From Frigoriglobus tundricola (GTDB lineage: Bacteria; Planctomycetota; Planctomycetia; Gemmatales; Gemmataceae): a stretch of 64,000 nucleotides of DNA. The notes under the pieces were generated by a model. The model made no database searches and had not been told where the DNA came from. It saw only the letters and a program-made list of their open reading frames with translations. Below, piece by piece: positions 16,291 through 25,031 of this stretch (position 1 is the stretch's first letter; each line of letters starts with the position of its first letter). Where the stretch lies: contig NZ_CP053452.2 in NCBI RefSeq assembly GCF_013128195.2, positions 7,068,001 to 7,132,000 of the forward strand. The letters run 5' to 3'. Position numbers and translations under genes: made by a program.

Positions 16291-18093
16291 GTGACGACCG
16301 TCGCCGAGATCGAGAAGGAAGCAGCGACCGAGCGCGCGCCGACCAAGCCGCCGAAAGTCAATTCGGCCGCCTTCAAGGAGGTGCCCCAAGACCGCACCGT
16401 GCGCGACCGCATCCGCGCCGCGGTCGAGACGTTCTGCAAGACGGTGGACAAATCGAAGCCGCTGACGCGCGACCTGACCCGCGAGATGGCGGAAACGGTG
16501 CTGAAGACGCTCGGGCTCGGCGAGTCGTGCCTCGGCTTCACGATGGTGATGCTCACCAACGAGTTCTGGCGCGAACAGGTGGCCGCGATCCCGTTCCACC
16601 GCCGGCTCATGTTGCTCCCGCACTGCCTCAAGAACGCCGAGGGCTGCCCGGCCGAGTACGACGAGCTCGGGCTCGACTGCAAGAAGTGCGGGGCGTGCGA
16701 GGTGGGCGACTTCCGCACCAAGGCCGAGGAACTCGGGTACAAGGTGCTGGTGAGTGAAGGCACGCCCATCGTCCTCAAGATCATCGTTTCGGGGCACATC
16801 GACGCCATCGTCGGCGTGGCGTGCCTGAACGTGCTCGAAAAGGCGTTCGACAAGGTGCTGCTCGCGGGCATCCCGTGCATCGCGACGCCGCTCCTGTCCA
16901 GCAACTGTAAGAACACGTCGGTCGATAACGATTGGGTGTTCGAGTCGATCGGGCTGCACACCCCGCCGGCCGGGACGAAAACCAAAACGTACATGCACCT
17001 GATGCGCGCGGCGAACGCGCTCTTCGACGAACCGGAACTGACCCGGCTGGTGCCGCGCCCGCGCGCCGCGGCGCCGGAAACCGATCCGCTCCGCAAGCAC
17101 GAGACCATCGCTTACGATTTCCTGTCCCGCGGCGGGAAGCGGTCGCGACCGTTCATCACGCTGGCGGCGTACGACGCCCTCAAGGGCGCCCCGGCCACTC
17201 TTGCCGAGAGCGGGTGGGAGCTGTCGGACAGCGTCAAGCGCGCGGCGATCGCTATCGAATCGTTCCACAAGGCGAGCCTCGTTCACGACGACATCGAGGA
17301 CGACGACGCGTTCCGCTACGGCCAGGAAACGCTGCACCGCGTTCACGGCGTCGGCACCGCGATCAACGTCGGCGACTACCTGATCGGCCTCGGGTACCGG
17401 TGCGTGTCACGCGACCGCAAGCCGCTCGGCGCCGAGGCCGCCGCCGACATCCTCGACAAGCTCGCGGACGCGCACCTCAAGCTCTCAGAAGGCCAGGGCG
17501 CCGAACTGCTGTGGCGTGAGGCCAAGGAAAAGGCACTGACCACGCTCGACGCACTCAAGATTTACGCGCTCAAGACGTCTCCCGCGTTCGAAGCGGCACT
17601 CTACACGGGCGTGCGCCTCGCGGGGGACGCTAGCGGGTACGAAAAGCTCATCGCGGACTTCAGCCGGAACGTGGGGGTCGCGTTCCAGATCCTCAACGAC
17701 ATCAAGGACTGGACGGGGGACGAGGACAACAAGCTCGTCTCGGGCCAGGACGTACTCGCGGCCCGCCCCACCCTGCTTTTCTCGCTCGCACTCGAGGGGC
17801 TCACGCCGGCCCAGCGCGAAGAACTCCTGCACCTGATCTCGCAGGCCCGTGGCGCATCGGGTATCGCGGCCGAGGAGATCGTGAGCCGCGTGCGGCACCT
17901 GTACTTCGCCGCGAAGGTGTTCGAGAAGGCCGACAAACTGGTGGACAAGTTCCGCGCGAAGGCCGAAGCACTCGCGGACGAGGTGCAGCCGACCGAGTTC
18001 CGCGAGCTGCTCTACTACCTCGTGGACAGCGTGCTCGAGAAACCCGAACTGCCGCGTCAGGGCGTGGTCCAGTTCGTGGAACTGGGACGATAA
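16291..18093 (+). CDS. DUF116-polyprenyl synthase fusion protein
   Basis: A 600-residue fusion. Residues about 35-235 are a DUF116 domain with five cysteines in the usual arrangement (C112, C119, C130, C133, C136, in HCLKNAEGCP and LDCKKCGAC), suggesting a metal or iron-sulfur site. Residues about 270-600 are a trans-type polyprenyl diphosphate synthase: GGKRSRP, the first Asp-rich motif HDDIED (D333, D334, D337) and the second motif as NDIKD near residue 469. The first Asp of the second motif is Asn, so activity may be altered. GTG 16291 follows AAGGA with 8 bases spacing; a TTG at 16273 is possible. It should make or bind isoprenoid diphosphates, perhaps supplying the cyclase. Confidence 0.85.
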   Translation: MTTVAEIEKEAATERAPTKPPKVNSAAFKEVPQDRTVRDRIRAAVETFCKTVDKSKPLTRDLTREMAETVLKTLGLGESCLGFTMVMLTNEFWREQVAAIPFHRRLMLLPHCLKNAEGCPAEYDELGLDCKKCGACEVGDFRTKAEELGYKVLVSEGTPIVLKIIVSGHIDAIVGVACLNVLEKAFDKVLLAGIPCIATPLLSSNCKNTSVDNDWVFESIGLHTPPAGTKTKTYMHLMRAANALFDEPELTRLVPRPRAAAPETDPLRKHETIAYDFLSRGGKRSRPFITLAAYDALKGAPATLAESGWELSDSVKRAAIAIESFHKASLVHDDIEDDDAFRYGQETLHRVHGVGTAINVGDYLIGLGYRCVSRDRKPLGAEAAADILDKLADAHLKLSEGQGAELLWREAKEKALTTLDALKIYALKTSPAFEAALYTGVRLAGDASGYEKLIADFSRNVGVAFQILNDIKDWTGDEDNKLVSGQDVLAARPTLLFSLALEGLTPAQREELLHLISQARGASGIAAEEIVSRVRHLYFAAKVFEKADKLVDKFRAKAEALADEVQPTEFRELLYYLVDSVLEKPELPRQGVVQFVELGR

Positions 18094-18104
18094 GTAGAAC
18101 GATA

Positions 18105-18200
18105 ACCGCCACAAATGACGTTGAACGCGCAGAGACGGCAAACGAGCGAGCCGAACGCGGCTCGGGTTGGACCGGTGGGGTTTGCGTCATCTGTGGCGGT
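18105..18200. repeat. Long inverted repeat with inner hairpin
   Basis: Arms ACCGCCACAAATGACG (18105-18120) and CGTCATCTGTGGCGGT (18185-18200) pair with one mismatch; between them CGAGCCG/CGGCTCG (18147-18153, 18158-18164) forms a second stem. It sits just after the stop of the DUF116/prenyl synthase gene and may act as a terminator or be a dispersed repeat. Confidence 0.65.
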
Positions 18201-18224
18201 GTCATTCCGTAAGCGCGTCGCGCG

Positions 18225-18857
18225 ATGCCAGTATTCCTCTCCAGACTCTCCCGCCTGATCTCACCGCCCCGTTTCGACCCGTTCCACTGCCGAGGGTCGC
18301 CGTTGCTTACCACAGCTCCCACGTTCGAACACCTGTACCGTTTGTTCCCGGATTCACCGGACCGCCCGAAGGCGGTCGAGGTTCCCGCAGACGAGGTGCC
18401 GGACCCGTACCACCGGTTGCTCGTCCACACGCACCACATGACCGTCACGGTCGAGCAGTTTTACGGGTCTGCCGTGGACGTGCGGGTGCTGAACTGCCGC
18501 CGGAACGGCAACGAGTACGCCCGCAAAATCCTGCTGAGCCTCAAAGAGGGGGCGGGCGATGTTGTGCAGTTCGGGCTCGTGAGGATCAACCTGGGGGTGT
18601 GCCCCGATCCGGTGCGGGCCGAAATCGTTGAGGGCAGGATCCCGCTGGGGCGCGTCCTGATCAAGCACGACATGCTCCGGCGGATCGAGCCGGTCGCGTT
18701 CTTGCGCGTCAACCTGTCGCCGACGATGGCCGAATGGTTCCGCGTGCCGCCGGGCGCCGAGACCTACGGCCGCATCGGTGTCATCTACACCGGTGACCGC
18801 CCTGCGGTGGAAGTGCTGGAGATATTAGCGCCGGTTCCGAGCGAACGGTCGGCGTAA
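18225..18857 (+). CDS. Chorismate lyase-like (DUF98) family protein
   Basis: A protein of up to 210 residues that fits the DUF98/chorismate pyruvate-lyase-like family: HTHHMTVTVEQFYG, YARKILLSL, VQFGLVRINLGVCP and IPLGRVLIKHDMLR follow the family order. Characterised relatives remove pyruvate from chorismate to give 4-hydroxybenzoate, a quinone or glycolipid precursor. The start is uncertain: ATG 18225 gives 210 residues, but the first 26 are unlike the family and TTG 18303 would give 184. It follows the prenyl synthase gene on the same strand, separated by an inverted repeat, and a link to prenylated aromatics is inference. Confidence 0.68.
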   Translation: MPVFLSRLSRLISPPRFDPFHCRGSPLLTTAPTFEHLYRLFPDSPDRPKAVEVPADEVPDPYHRLLVHTHHMTVTVEQFYGSAVDVRVLNCRRNGNEYARKILLSLKEGAGDVVQFGLVRINLGVCPDPVRAEIVEGRIPLGRVLIKHDMLRRIEPVAFLRVNLSPTMAEWFRVPPGAETYGRIGVIYTGDRPAVEVLEILAPVPSERSA

Positions 18858-18904
18858 ACAAGACGTGAGAAAAACACCGGGGGCGGCGTTGCAGGAACAA
18901 GTGA

Positions 18905-18934
18905 GCGAACGGCCGGCGAGAGCCGGCCGTTCGC
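18905..18934. terminator. Perfect hairpin between convergent genes
   Basis: Arms GCGAACGGCCGGC and GCCGGCCGTTCGC pair over 13 bp with a GAGA loop. It lies between the stops of the DUF98-like gene (plus) and the PIG-L gene (minus). There is no T-run on either side, so intrinsic termination is likely but not certain. Confidence 0.65.
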
Positions 18935-18941
18935 CGTATCC

Positions 18942-19730
18942 CTACCCCATCGGCAGATGATCCTTACCCGGAATCTGAACCGGGGCAAGCGAGCCCTTAC
19001 TGCCGTTCACCAGCGAAACCAGGTCCGGGGCACCAACGGGGGTCGGCAGGGCGAAGAGTTCGCCGTACATGTAGCCGCACCGGGCGCCGTGGAAGCCGTT
19101 GGCCGAGCGGATCATGTGTTCCACGCGCGAGAAGCGGGCCGAATCGAATTGCGACTCGTAGGCCCGAACCGCTGCGATTTTCGCATCGATGGTGTCGGAA
19201 ATGTCCACGACGAACTGGCTGTGCCAGTGCCGCTGTTCGGACTCGAACGGGAACGGCGCGTACACCAGGTGCGGCACGCGGTACGGGCTCGTGCCGTCGA
19301 ACCGCTCGTCCCACTTCGTTAGCTGCGAGTAGAACCGCGCGGCCTCACCGATCAGGTGCCCCTGGTGGTGGTCCGGGGAGGCGGCCGGTGTGCGGCCCGC
19401 CGCGACGATGACAATGTTCGGCCGGTACTTGCGGAACTGGGTAGCGAGCGCGAACCGCGCGTCCGGCCCGTCCATGAGCACCCGGTTGGGCAGTTCGACG
19501 TTCACACGCAGCGGGACGCCCAGGATGCGCCGGGCCTCTTCGGCTTCTTTCTTGCGCGTCTCGAGCGAGCCCCGCGGGGTCGGTTCTCCGCTGGTGAGGT
19601 CGAAGATGCCGACCTTGTACCCTTGACGGACCAGTTTTGCGAGGGTGCCGCCGCAGAGGATTTCGAGGTCGTCGGGGTGCGGTGCAACGGCGAGCACGTC
19701 GAGTCGGTCGGGGGACGAGTCATCGGCCAC
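18942..19730 (-). CDS. PIG-L family deacetylase (BshB1-like)
   Basis: A 262-residue PIG-L/LmbE metal-dependent deacetylase. The zinc motif is VAPHPDDLE near residue 12, with the later SPDHHQGH supplying the third ligand. Features such as PNRVLMDG and GARCGYMYGELF resemble BshB1, which removes acetate from GlcNAc-malate in bacillithiol synthesis; other substrates are possible. GTG 19730 is chosen because GGAG lies 8 bases before it and the domain starts immediately; a longer frame to ATG 19799 adds unlike residues. No bshA or bshC is in the window. Confidence 0.83.
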   Translation of the reverse strand: MADDSSPDRLDVLAVAPHPDDLEILCGGTLAKLVRQGYKVGIFDLTSGEPTPRGSLETRKKEAEEARRILGVPLRVNVELPNRVLMDGPDARFALATQFRKYRPNIVIVAAGRTPAASPDHHQGHLIGEAARFYSQLTKWDERFDGTSPYRVPHLVYAPFPFESEQRHWHSQFVVDISDTIDAKIAAVRAYESQFDSARFSRVEHMIRSANGFHGARCGYMYGELFALPTPVGAPDLVSLVNGSKGSLAPVQIPGKDHLPMG

Positions 19731-19919
19731 GAGAGCTTCTCCGCGGGCGTGAGGGGTACGGGGTTGGTGTATAAGGAATACACCTGCTACGTGTGGCACT
19801 TTCAGTCGCGTCCGAACGGGCGTGCGGGTGCCGCTCTCCGATCGGGTGTAAAGACTCGGACCCGAACCCGGTGATCCGATCGCTTCTTACAGGAGAACGA
19901 GGCGCCACCGAGGTGGCCG

Positions 19920-20471
19920 CTATCGTGGTCTCCGGCGCCGACCCGATTTCGACTTTGCCGGCCTGCGGCCCGTTCTCGCGGAAGGGACCTCGACCCGGGA
20001 GCGCAGAACCCGCTCGAGTTCCGCAGGGGTTCGGCACCAGAAGCGCCCGGTCCGCTGCCACCAACCGCGGTCGAGTTGAAACACACCCGCCGGCGCGCCG
20101 ACCGCCAAGGTCCCCACAGCGCCCGCCAGCGCAACGCCCCGCCGGATCCGTTCGTGTCGGATGAGCCATGCGACGGCCGCCGACACCCAAAGAGAACTCG
20201 CGAGAAACCGCGTCAAACTGATGTCGAATTTTCTGACGATCCAGTCCCAGTATTGCCAGAGGAGCCAAAGCGATACGAGAAAGGTAATCACCCAGAAGAT
20301 CAGGAGGCCCAGTTGTTCCACCAACCGGGTGGCCGTGGCCCACACCTCGCGTCTCGCTTGTTGGTACTCGTCTGGCTCCACGTCCGATCTCCGGTGGCGC
20401 TTTTCGGATGATTTACGGGCGCGGGCCGGCGAATCACGAGAATTGTCCGCGTAGTAAAAGTGAAGCAACAT
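19920..20471 (-). CDS. Hypothetical membrane protein
   Basis: A 183-residue protein from ATG 20471. After a charged N-terminus (residues 1-50, many Arg/Glu) there are two strongly hydrophobic stretches (around LLIFWVITFLVSLWLLW and, later, SLWVSAAVAWLI) and a third weaker one, then a basic tail rich in Arg/Lys. I do not recognise the family. The frame is open further upstream, but that extension is antisense to the tRNA gene and is an artefact. A sequence shared with another gene's upstream region lies 75 bp before the start. Confidence 0.5.
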   Translation of the reverse strand: MLLHFYYADNSRDSPARARKSSEKRHRRSDVEPDEYQQARREVWATATRLVEQLGLLIFWVITFLVSLWLLWQYWDWIVRKFDISLTRFLASSLWVSAAVAWLIRHERIRRGVALAGAVGTLAVGAPAGVFQLDRGWWQRTGRFWCRTPAELERVLRSRVEVPSARTGRRPAKSKSGRRRRPR

Positions 20472-20648
20472 CGAGCGCCGGAAGCGGGGCTCGACCCAGA
20501 GACTGGGGCAACAACGAGCTACTTCCGGATCGATGGCCGAGCCATCGGAACAACCCATTGAGGGCACAAAAAATGGCGTTTTTCCCTTCCGTTCGGCGAC
20601 CGAGCAGGCTTGATGATTGTCCCCCTTCGATCTATTCTGAACACCACA

Positions 20649-20729
20649 GGCCAAGTGGCGGAATGGCAGACGCACTCGACTCAAAATCGAGCGGGGCAAC
20701 CTGTGTGGGTTCGAGTCCCACCTTGGCCA
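20649..20729 (+). tRNA. tRNA-Leu (CAA)
   Basis: Full class II cloverleaf: acceptor GGCCAAG/CTTGGCC (20649-20655 with 20722-20728), D-arm GCG...CGC, anticodon stem CTCGA/TCGAG around loop CTCAAAA with anticodon CAA, a long variable arm, and T-arm GTGGG-TTCGAGT-CCCAC. The discriminator is A at 20729; the following bases are CCT, so CCA is not fully encoded. No integrated element is seen at its 3' end. Confidence 0.95.
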
Positions 20730-20751
20730 CCTGAACAACCGAACAGATCCA

Positions 20752-20790
20752 GACTCCGGGCGACGCGAGTGGCCCGGAGTCCTTGTTTTT
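20752..20790 (+). terminator. Intrinsic terminator after tRNA-Leu
   Basis: Perfect 10-bp stem GACTCCGGGC/GCCCGGAGTC with a 10-base loop, followed by CTTGTTTTT. It lies 22 bases after the tRNA and is the clearest classical terminator in the window. Confidence 0.85.
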
Positions 20791-21503
20791 CAAGCCCTTT
20801 CGGAAGATCTGGGGTTCGTACTGAGAGCACTTTTTGATTAGCGAGCTGTCGCCGGTTCAATTACTGTCAGCCCGACTCGTCGAAAATCTTATTTTTTAGA
20901 GACACTTAGCGCCGGGCCGGGATCACTTGTTTACCCCGTCTTGGCGGCCTTGTTCCGATTGCGTTCGTCCGTAATCTGCTGCCGCCCCAAGAGCACTAAC
21001 CCGTAGGCCAATAGCGTCGCAGCCGTTTGGTGTTAGAACACGCCTCGAGCGGCCCGCGAAGTGGTCTCATCCCACTCCTTCCTTCAACTGCTGGTAACGT
21101 TGTTTCACCGGCCACATCCGCGCCCCAACCACCGAACGCTTGATCATCGCCCAAGTCGTCGTCGTGCCGCGTGAAGCGGAATCGAGCGGCGCCGCCCCTG
21201 CTGGATGTCCCCAAGTGCAGAGGCTCATCAAGATTGTGATGACTGCTACCGTGGCTCACCTGCCCCTCCACCCCTCCAGCGCTCTCCCGTTCTCCGGTCG
21301 GTTCACCGCGGCGACCGGGGGGCAACGATGTCTCTCGGCGAACCCCAATAGAAGACCGAGTTCCGAGGTTACACGTGCCTCTATTCCTATCCAAATAGTG
21401 AGGCTCACGTGAAGCCGTATTCGGCGGCATGACATTCGCTCCAATTCATAAACGCCAACTGAAACGGCACTCCCCGCCCGGAGGTAGGATGGACCCAGAA
21501 GTC
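20791..21503. other. Intergenic stretch without a supported gene
   Basis: About 710 bp between the tRNA terminator and the RsbW-like remnant. Several frames are open over 60-145 codons but none has a recognisable motif, a good ribosome binding site or protein-like composition. It may hold decayed coding DNA. Confidence 0.5.
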
Positions 21504-21941
21504 TAGTGGCGGGACATTCTGCCCCTTACTCTGACAAACGACATCGCCGAGATTACCGCTTTCGGTCCACGGCCGACGACTTCGCTCTCCGGAGCGGTTT
21601 CACCACTACCCCGACGGCTCGGCCTGCAGCTCATTCTGGAGGAGGCGGTGTTGAATGTGATCCGTCACGCCTGGGGTGGACGGGGCACACCTTCGAAGTC
21701 CGTCTGGCTCCTGTCGCGGCGAGCGTCGAGGCCGAGATCGACGACGACGGGCGGCCGTTCGACCCTCTCGGTCACCTGCCGTTTGATCCGACCCCCCACT
21801 CGACCGGCGCCGCGACGGCGGCATGGGTGAGAACCTGATCCGTCGGCTCACGGACGGCTGACGTACGAGCACCATGACGGACGGAACCGCCTTCGCATCA
21901 CCCAGTACCCGCGGCCGGCCCATGAGCCAGCCGCGGCCTGA
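21504..21941 (+). pseudogene. Frameshifted RsbW-like anti-sigma kinase (HATPase) remnant
   Basis: Pieces of an RsbW/SpoIIAB-type ATPase appear in order but in different frames: LTNDIAEI (21531 onward), ADDFALRSGF in the next frame, LQLILEEAVLNVIRHAWGG back in the first, then HTFEVRL...AEIDDDGRPFDPL (second frame), GGMGENLIRRLTDG (third frame, 21817 onward) and LTYEHHDGRNRLRIT (first frame, to TGA 21941). These match the N-box (EEAVxNVIRH), G1 and GGMG motifs of the family. At least four indels are needed, so no full kinase can be made. The remnant's end overlaps the start of the STAS gene, as expected for an rsbW/rsbV-type pair. Confidence 0.8.
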
Positions 21942-22287
21942 CCCCGAACCAGGAGCCCGCGTGCCCTGCACGATCACCGGACGGACGGACGGCGACACGT
22001 ACATCTACACCTTTGAGGGCGCCCTCGACACCGAGGCGGCGATGGAGGTCGCCCCGCTGGCCAAGCGGTCGTACCTTGGGGGCGCAAAGAAGCTGGTCTT
22101 CGACCTGGAACGCGTTCCGTTCGTCGCGAGCATGGGTCTGGGGGTGTTCGTCACCGCGATCAAGTCGTTCCCGGGCCGGGTCGTCTTCGCGACGCTCCAG
22201 CCGTACGTTCGTCAGACGTTTAAGCTCGCCGGGCTCGAGGACCTCGCCACGGTTTGCAAGACCGTGGACGACGCCCTGCGGGTCTGA
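21922..22287 (+). CDS. STAS-domain anti-anti-sigma factor-like protein
   Basis: A 121-residue STAS protein of the SpoIIAA/RsbV type. The phosphorylation loop is FVASMGLGVF: Ser70 sits where SpoIIAA has its phosphorylated serine, but the Asp before it is Ala. In partner switching such proteins bind an anti-sigma kinase when unphosphorylated. Its cognate kinase would be the RsbW-like gene just upstream, which is broken. An earlier in-frame ATG (21874) exists, but it lies within the remnant's coding end; ATG 21922 gives the usual family length. A hybrid kinase and a PP2C phosphatase follow. Confidence 0.82.
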   Translation: MSQPRPDPEPGARVPCTITGRTDGDTYIYTFEGALDTEAAMEVAPLAKRSYLGGAKKLVFDLERVPFVASMGLGVFVTAIKSFPGRVVFATLQPYVRQTFKLAGLEDLATVCKTVDDALRV

Positions 22288-22406
22288 ACTAGCGCCGGTG
22301 CACCGCGCGCTGCCCGTCAAAAGGCTGGTCCGAGCGAGCGCCGCCTCTTCAAACGCCGGGACCCGGGGCACCGCCGGTCACGGTCCCATGCGCAACGGGA
22401 ACGTTC

Positions 22407-25031
22407 ATGACGGAACGAACGCACCGCGCCGACATCGAGACCTACGCGCAGAACATTGTGGACACGGTCCGCGAACCGCTGCTGATCCTCGATACCACCT
22501 TGCGCGTCCGGTCCGCCAACCGCGCGTTTTACCAGACGTTTCGCGTCTCACCGGACGAGACCGAGGGCCGCCTCATCTACGAACTGGGCAACGGCCAGTG
22601 GGACATCCCCGACCTGCGGACCCTGCTCGAGGACATCGTCCCCAAGAGTTCCGTCTTCAACGACTTCGAGCTCGAGCACACGTTCCCGGGCATCGGCCGC
22701 CGGGTGATGCTGCTCAACGCCCGCAAGCTCGAGGCGGGCCACCACGGCGAGCTGCTGGTCCTGGCCATGGAAGACGTCACCGCGCGGAAGCGGGCGGAGG
22801 AGGCCCTTCTCGAAGCCGGGGCGCTCCAGAGCGCGATCTCCAACAGCGCCAATTTTTCGAGCATCGCCACCGACGAGAAGGGCGTCATCCAGATCTTCAA
22901 CGTCGGCGCCGAGCGCATGCTGGGGTACACGGCCGCCGATGTGGTGAACAGGATCACCCCGGCCGACATTTCCGACCCGCGGGAGGTGATCGCGCGGGCC
23001 AAGGCCCTGAGCGCCGAGCTGGGGACCGCGATCACCCCGGGGTTCGAGGCGCTGGTGTTCAAGGCCTCGCGCGGCATCGAGGACATCTACGAGCTGACCT
23101 ACATCCGCAAGGACGGGAGCCGGTTCCCGGCCATCGTGTCGGTCACGGCGCTGCGCGACGCCCAGGGGGTGATCATCGGGTACCTCCTGATCGGCACCGA
23201 CAACACCGCCCGGAAGCAGGTGGAGGCCGAGCGCATGCTCCTCGACCAGCGGGTGCGGGACCAGCAGTTCTACACCCGCTCGCTGATCGAGTCCAACATC
23301 GACGCCCTGATCACCACCGACCCGCGCGGCATCATCACCGACGTCAACAAGCAGATGGAGGCGCTCACCGGGTGCACCCGCGACGAACTGATCGGCGCGC
23401 CGTTCAAGGACTACTTCACCGACCCGGACCGGGCCGAGGCCGGCATCAAACTGGTGCTGGGCGAGCGCAAGCTCACCGACTACGAACTCACCGCGCGGGC
23501 GCGGGACGGTACGGAGACCGTGGTGTCCTACAACGCGACCACCTTCCACGACCGGGACCGGAAGCTCCAGGGGGTGTTCGCCGCCGCCCGCGACGTCACC
23601 GAACGCAAGCGGTACGAGCAATCGCTGCAGCAAGCCAACCGCGCCAAGAGCGTGTTCCTGGCCAACATGTCGCACGAGATCCGCACCCCCATGAACGCCA
23701 TTCTGGGGTTCTCCCAACTGATGCTCCGCGACCCGGATCTCACCCCCCGCCAGGCGCAATACCTGGGGACCATCAACCGGAGCGGCGAGCACCTCCTGGC
23801 CCTGATCAACGACATCCTGGAGATGTCCAAGATCGAAGCGGGCCGCACCACGCTGAACCCGACCACGTTCGACCTCCCCGCCCTGCTCAAGGACCTGGAG
23901 ATGATGTTCCGCGCCCGCACGGACGAGAAGGCGCTGACGTTCTCGGTCGAGACGATCGGCGACGTCCCCCGGTACATCGTGACCGACATCAACAAGCTCC
24001 GCCAGGTCTTCATCAACGTGCTCGGCAACGCGGTCAAGTTCACCCAACAGGGCGGCGTCGGGGTGCGCGTGCGCGCGGACCGCGCGGGCGCGACCGGCCC
24101 CGTCCTTCGGGTCGAAATCGGGGACACGGGGCCGGGCATCGCGCCCGACGAGCAGGACAAATTGTTCCGGCACTTCGAGCAGACCAAGACCGGGCAGCAG
24201 GCGGGGACCGGGACCGGGCTCGGCCTGGCCATCAGCCGGGAGTTTGTTCGCCTGATGGGCGGGGCCATCACCGTAACCAGCCAGCTCGGCACGGGCAGCG
24301 TGTTCGCCGTCCACCTGCCATTGAGGGAGGGAGCGGCCGACGCGGTTCAAGCGGCGGACGCGCCGCGGCAGGTCCTGAACCTCCGGCCCGGTCAGCCGCC
24401 CTGTCGGGTCCTGATCGCCGACGACGTGGAGGACAACCGCCAACTGTTGGCGCTGCTTCTGGCCCCCGTCGGTTTCGAGGTCCGGTTGGCGACCAACGGG
24501 GCGGAAGCCGTCCGGGCGTTCGAGCACTGGCGGCCCCATCTCATCCTGATGGATTTCCGCATGCCGGTGATGGACGGCCGGGAGGCGATCCGTCGCATTC
24601 GGGCCGCGGACGGCGGTCGGGACCCCAAGATCATCGCGGTGACGGCCAGCGCGATGGACGAGAACCGACTGGACCTCATGGCGATCGGTGCGGACGACTT
24701 CATCGGCAAGCCGTTCCGGGAGGTCGAGATGTTTCAAAAGATCCACACCCACCTCGGAGTGGAGTACGTCTACGCCGACCGCGCCCCGGCCCCGGCCGAG
24801 GAGGGCGCGGCCGATCTCGCCCCGGAGGCCCTGGCCGCCTGGCCCCGCGAGCTCATCCGCCCGATGCGTGACGCCGTCGTCACGGCGGACTTGGACCAGT
24901 TGTTAGCCCAGATCCAGGGGGTCGAGGCCCGCGACCCCCGTGTCGCCCGGGGGCTCCGCAGGCTGGCCGAAGGGTTCCAGTACCAGAAGCTTCTGGATCT
25001 GTTCGGGCCGGAGGGCGCGCATGAATGCTGA
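22407..25031 (+). CDS. Hybrid histidine kinase (PAS-PAS-PAS-HisKA-HATPase-REC)
   Basis: An 874-residue cytoplasmic sensor kinase without membrane segments. Three PAS-like domains (about residues 10-130, 140-270 and 285-405) are followed by HisKA with the phosphoacceptor in MSHEIRTPMNA (H423), an HATPase domain with N box (NVLGNAVKFT), DTGPGI and GTGLGLAI, and a C-terminal receiver whose phosphate-accepting aspartate is D716 in LMDFRMPVMDG. A short helical tail follows. The gene overlaps the next one by 11 bases, so the two are probably translated together. With the upstream STAS gene and downstream PP2C it forms a signalling cassette. Confidence 0.92.
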   Translation: MTERTHRADIETYAQNIVDTVREPLLILDTTLRVRSANRAFYQTFRVSPDETEGRLIYELGNGQWDIPDLRTLLEDIVPKSSVFNDFELEHTFPGIGRRVMLLNARKLEAGHHGELLVLAMEDVTARKRAEEALLEAGALQSAISNSANFSSIATDEKGVIQIFNVGAERMLGYTAADVVNRITPADISDPREVIARAKALSAELGTAITPGFEALVFKASRGIEDIYELTYIRKDGSRFPAIVSVTALRDAQGVIIGYLLIGTDNTARKQVEAERMLLDQRVRDQQFYTRSLIESNIDALITTDPRGIITDVNKQMEALTGCTRDELIGAPFKDYFTDPDRAEAGIKLVLGERKLTDYELTARARDGTETVVSYNATTFHDRDRKLQGVFAAARDVTERKRYEQSLQQANRAKSVFLANMSHEIRTPMNAILGFSQLMLRDPDLTPRQAQYLGTINRSGEHLLALINDILEMSKIEAGRTTLNPTTFDLPALLKDLEMMFRARTDEKALTFSVETIGDVPRYIVTDINKLRQVFINVLGNAVKFTQQGGVGVRVRADRAGATGPVLRVEIGDTGPGIAPDEQDKLFRHFEQTKTGQQAGTGTGLGLAISREFVRLMGGAITVTSQLGTGSVFAVHLPLREGAADAVQAADAPRQVLNLRPGQPPCRVLIADDVEDNRQLLALLLAPVGFEVRLATNGAEAVRAFEHWRPHLILMDFRMPVMDGREAIRRIRAADGGRDPKIIAVTASAMDENRLDLMAIGADDFIGKPFREVEMFQKIHTHLGVEYVYADRAPAPAEEGAADLAPEALAAWPRELIRPMRDAVVTADLDQLLAQIQGVEARDPRVARGLRRLAEGFQYQKLLDLFGPEGAHEC

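Noticed and set aside
20472..20738. N-terminal extension of the membrane protein frame across tRNA-Leu (antisense)
   Set aside because: The residues are the well-known artefact of reading a tRNA backwards; the real start is ATG 20471.
20649..20790. tRNA-Leu as an integration site for a mobile element
   Set aside because: No integrase gene and no second copy of the tRNA 3' end in the window.
20996..21430. 144-codon minus-strand frame in the gap before the RsbW remnant
   Set aside because: No recognisable motif, no ribosome binding site and a composition unlike the neighbouring proteins.
21140..21440. Possible group II intron debris (bases resembling an intron GTGAGCCGTAT segment)
   Set aside because: Only a short, inexact resemblance near 21410; no maturase domain or domain V hairpin found.
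22548..24752. 734-codon open frame antisense to the hybrid kinase
   Set aside because: A GC-rich shadow of a well-supported kinase gene; the composition (many Asp, Val, His, Arg) is typical of such shadows.
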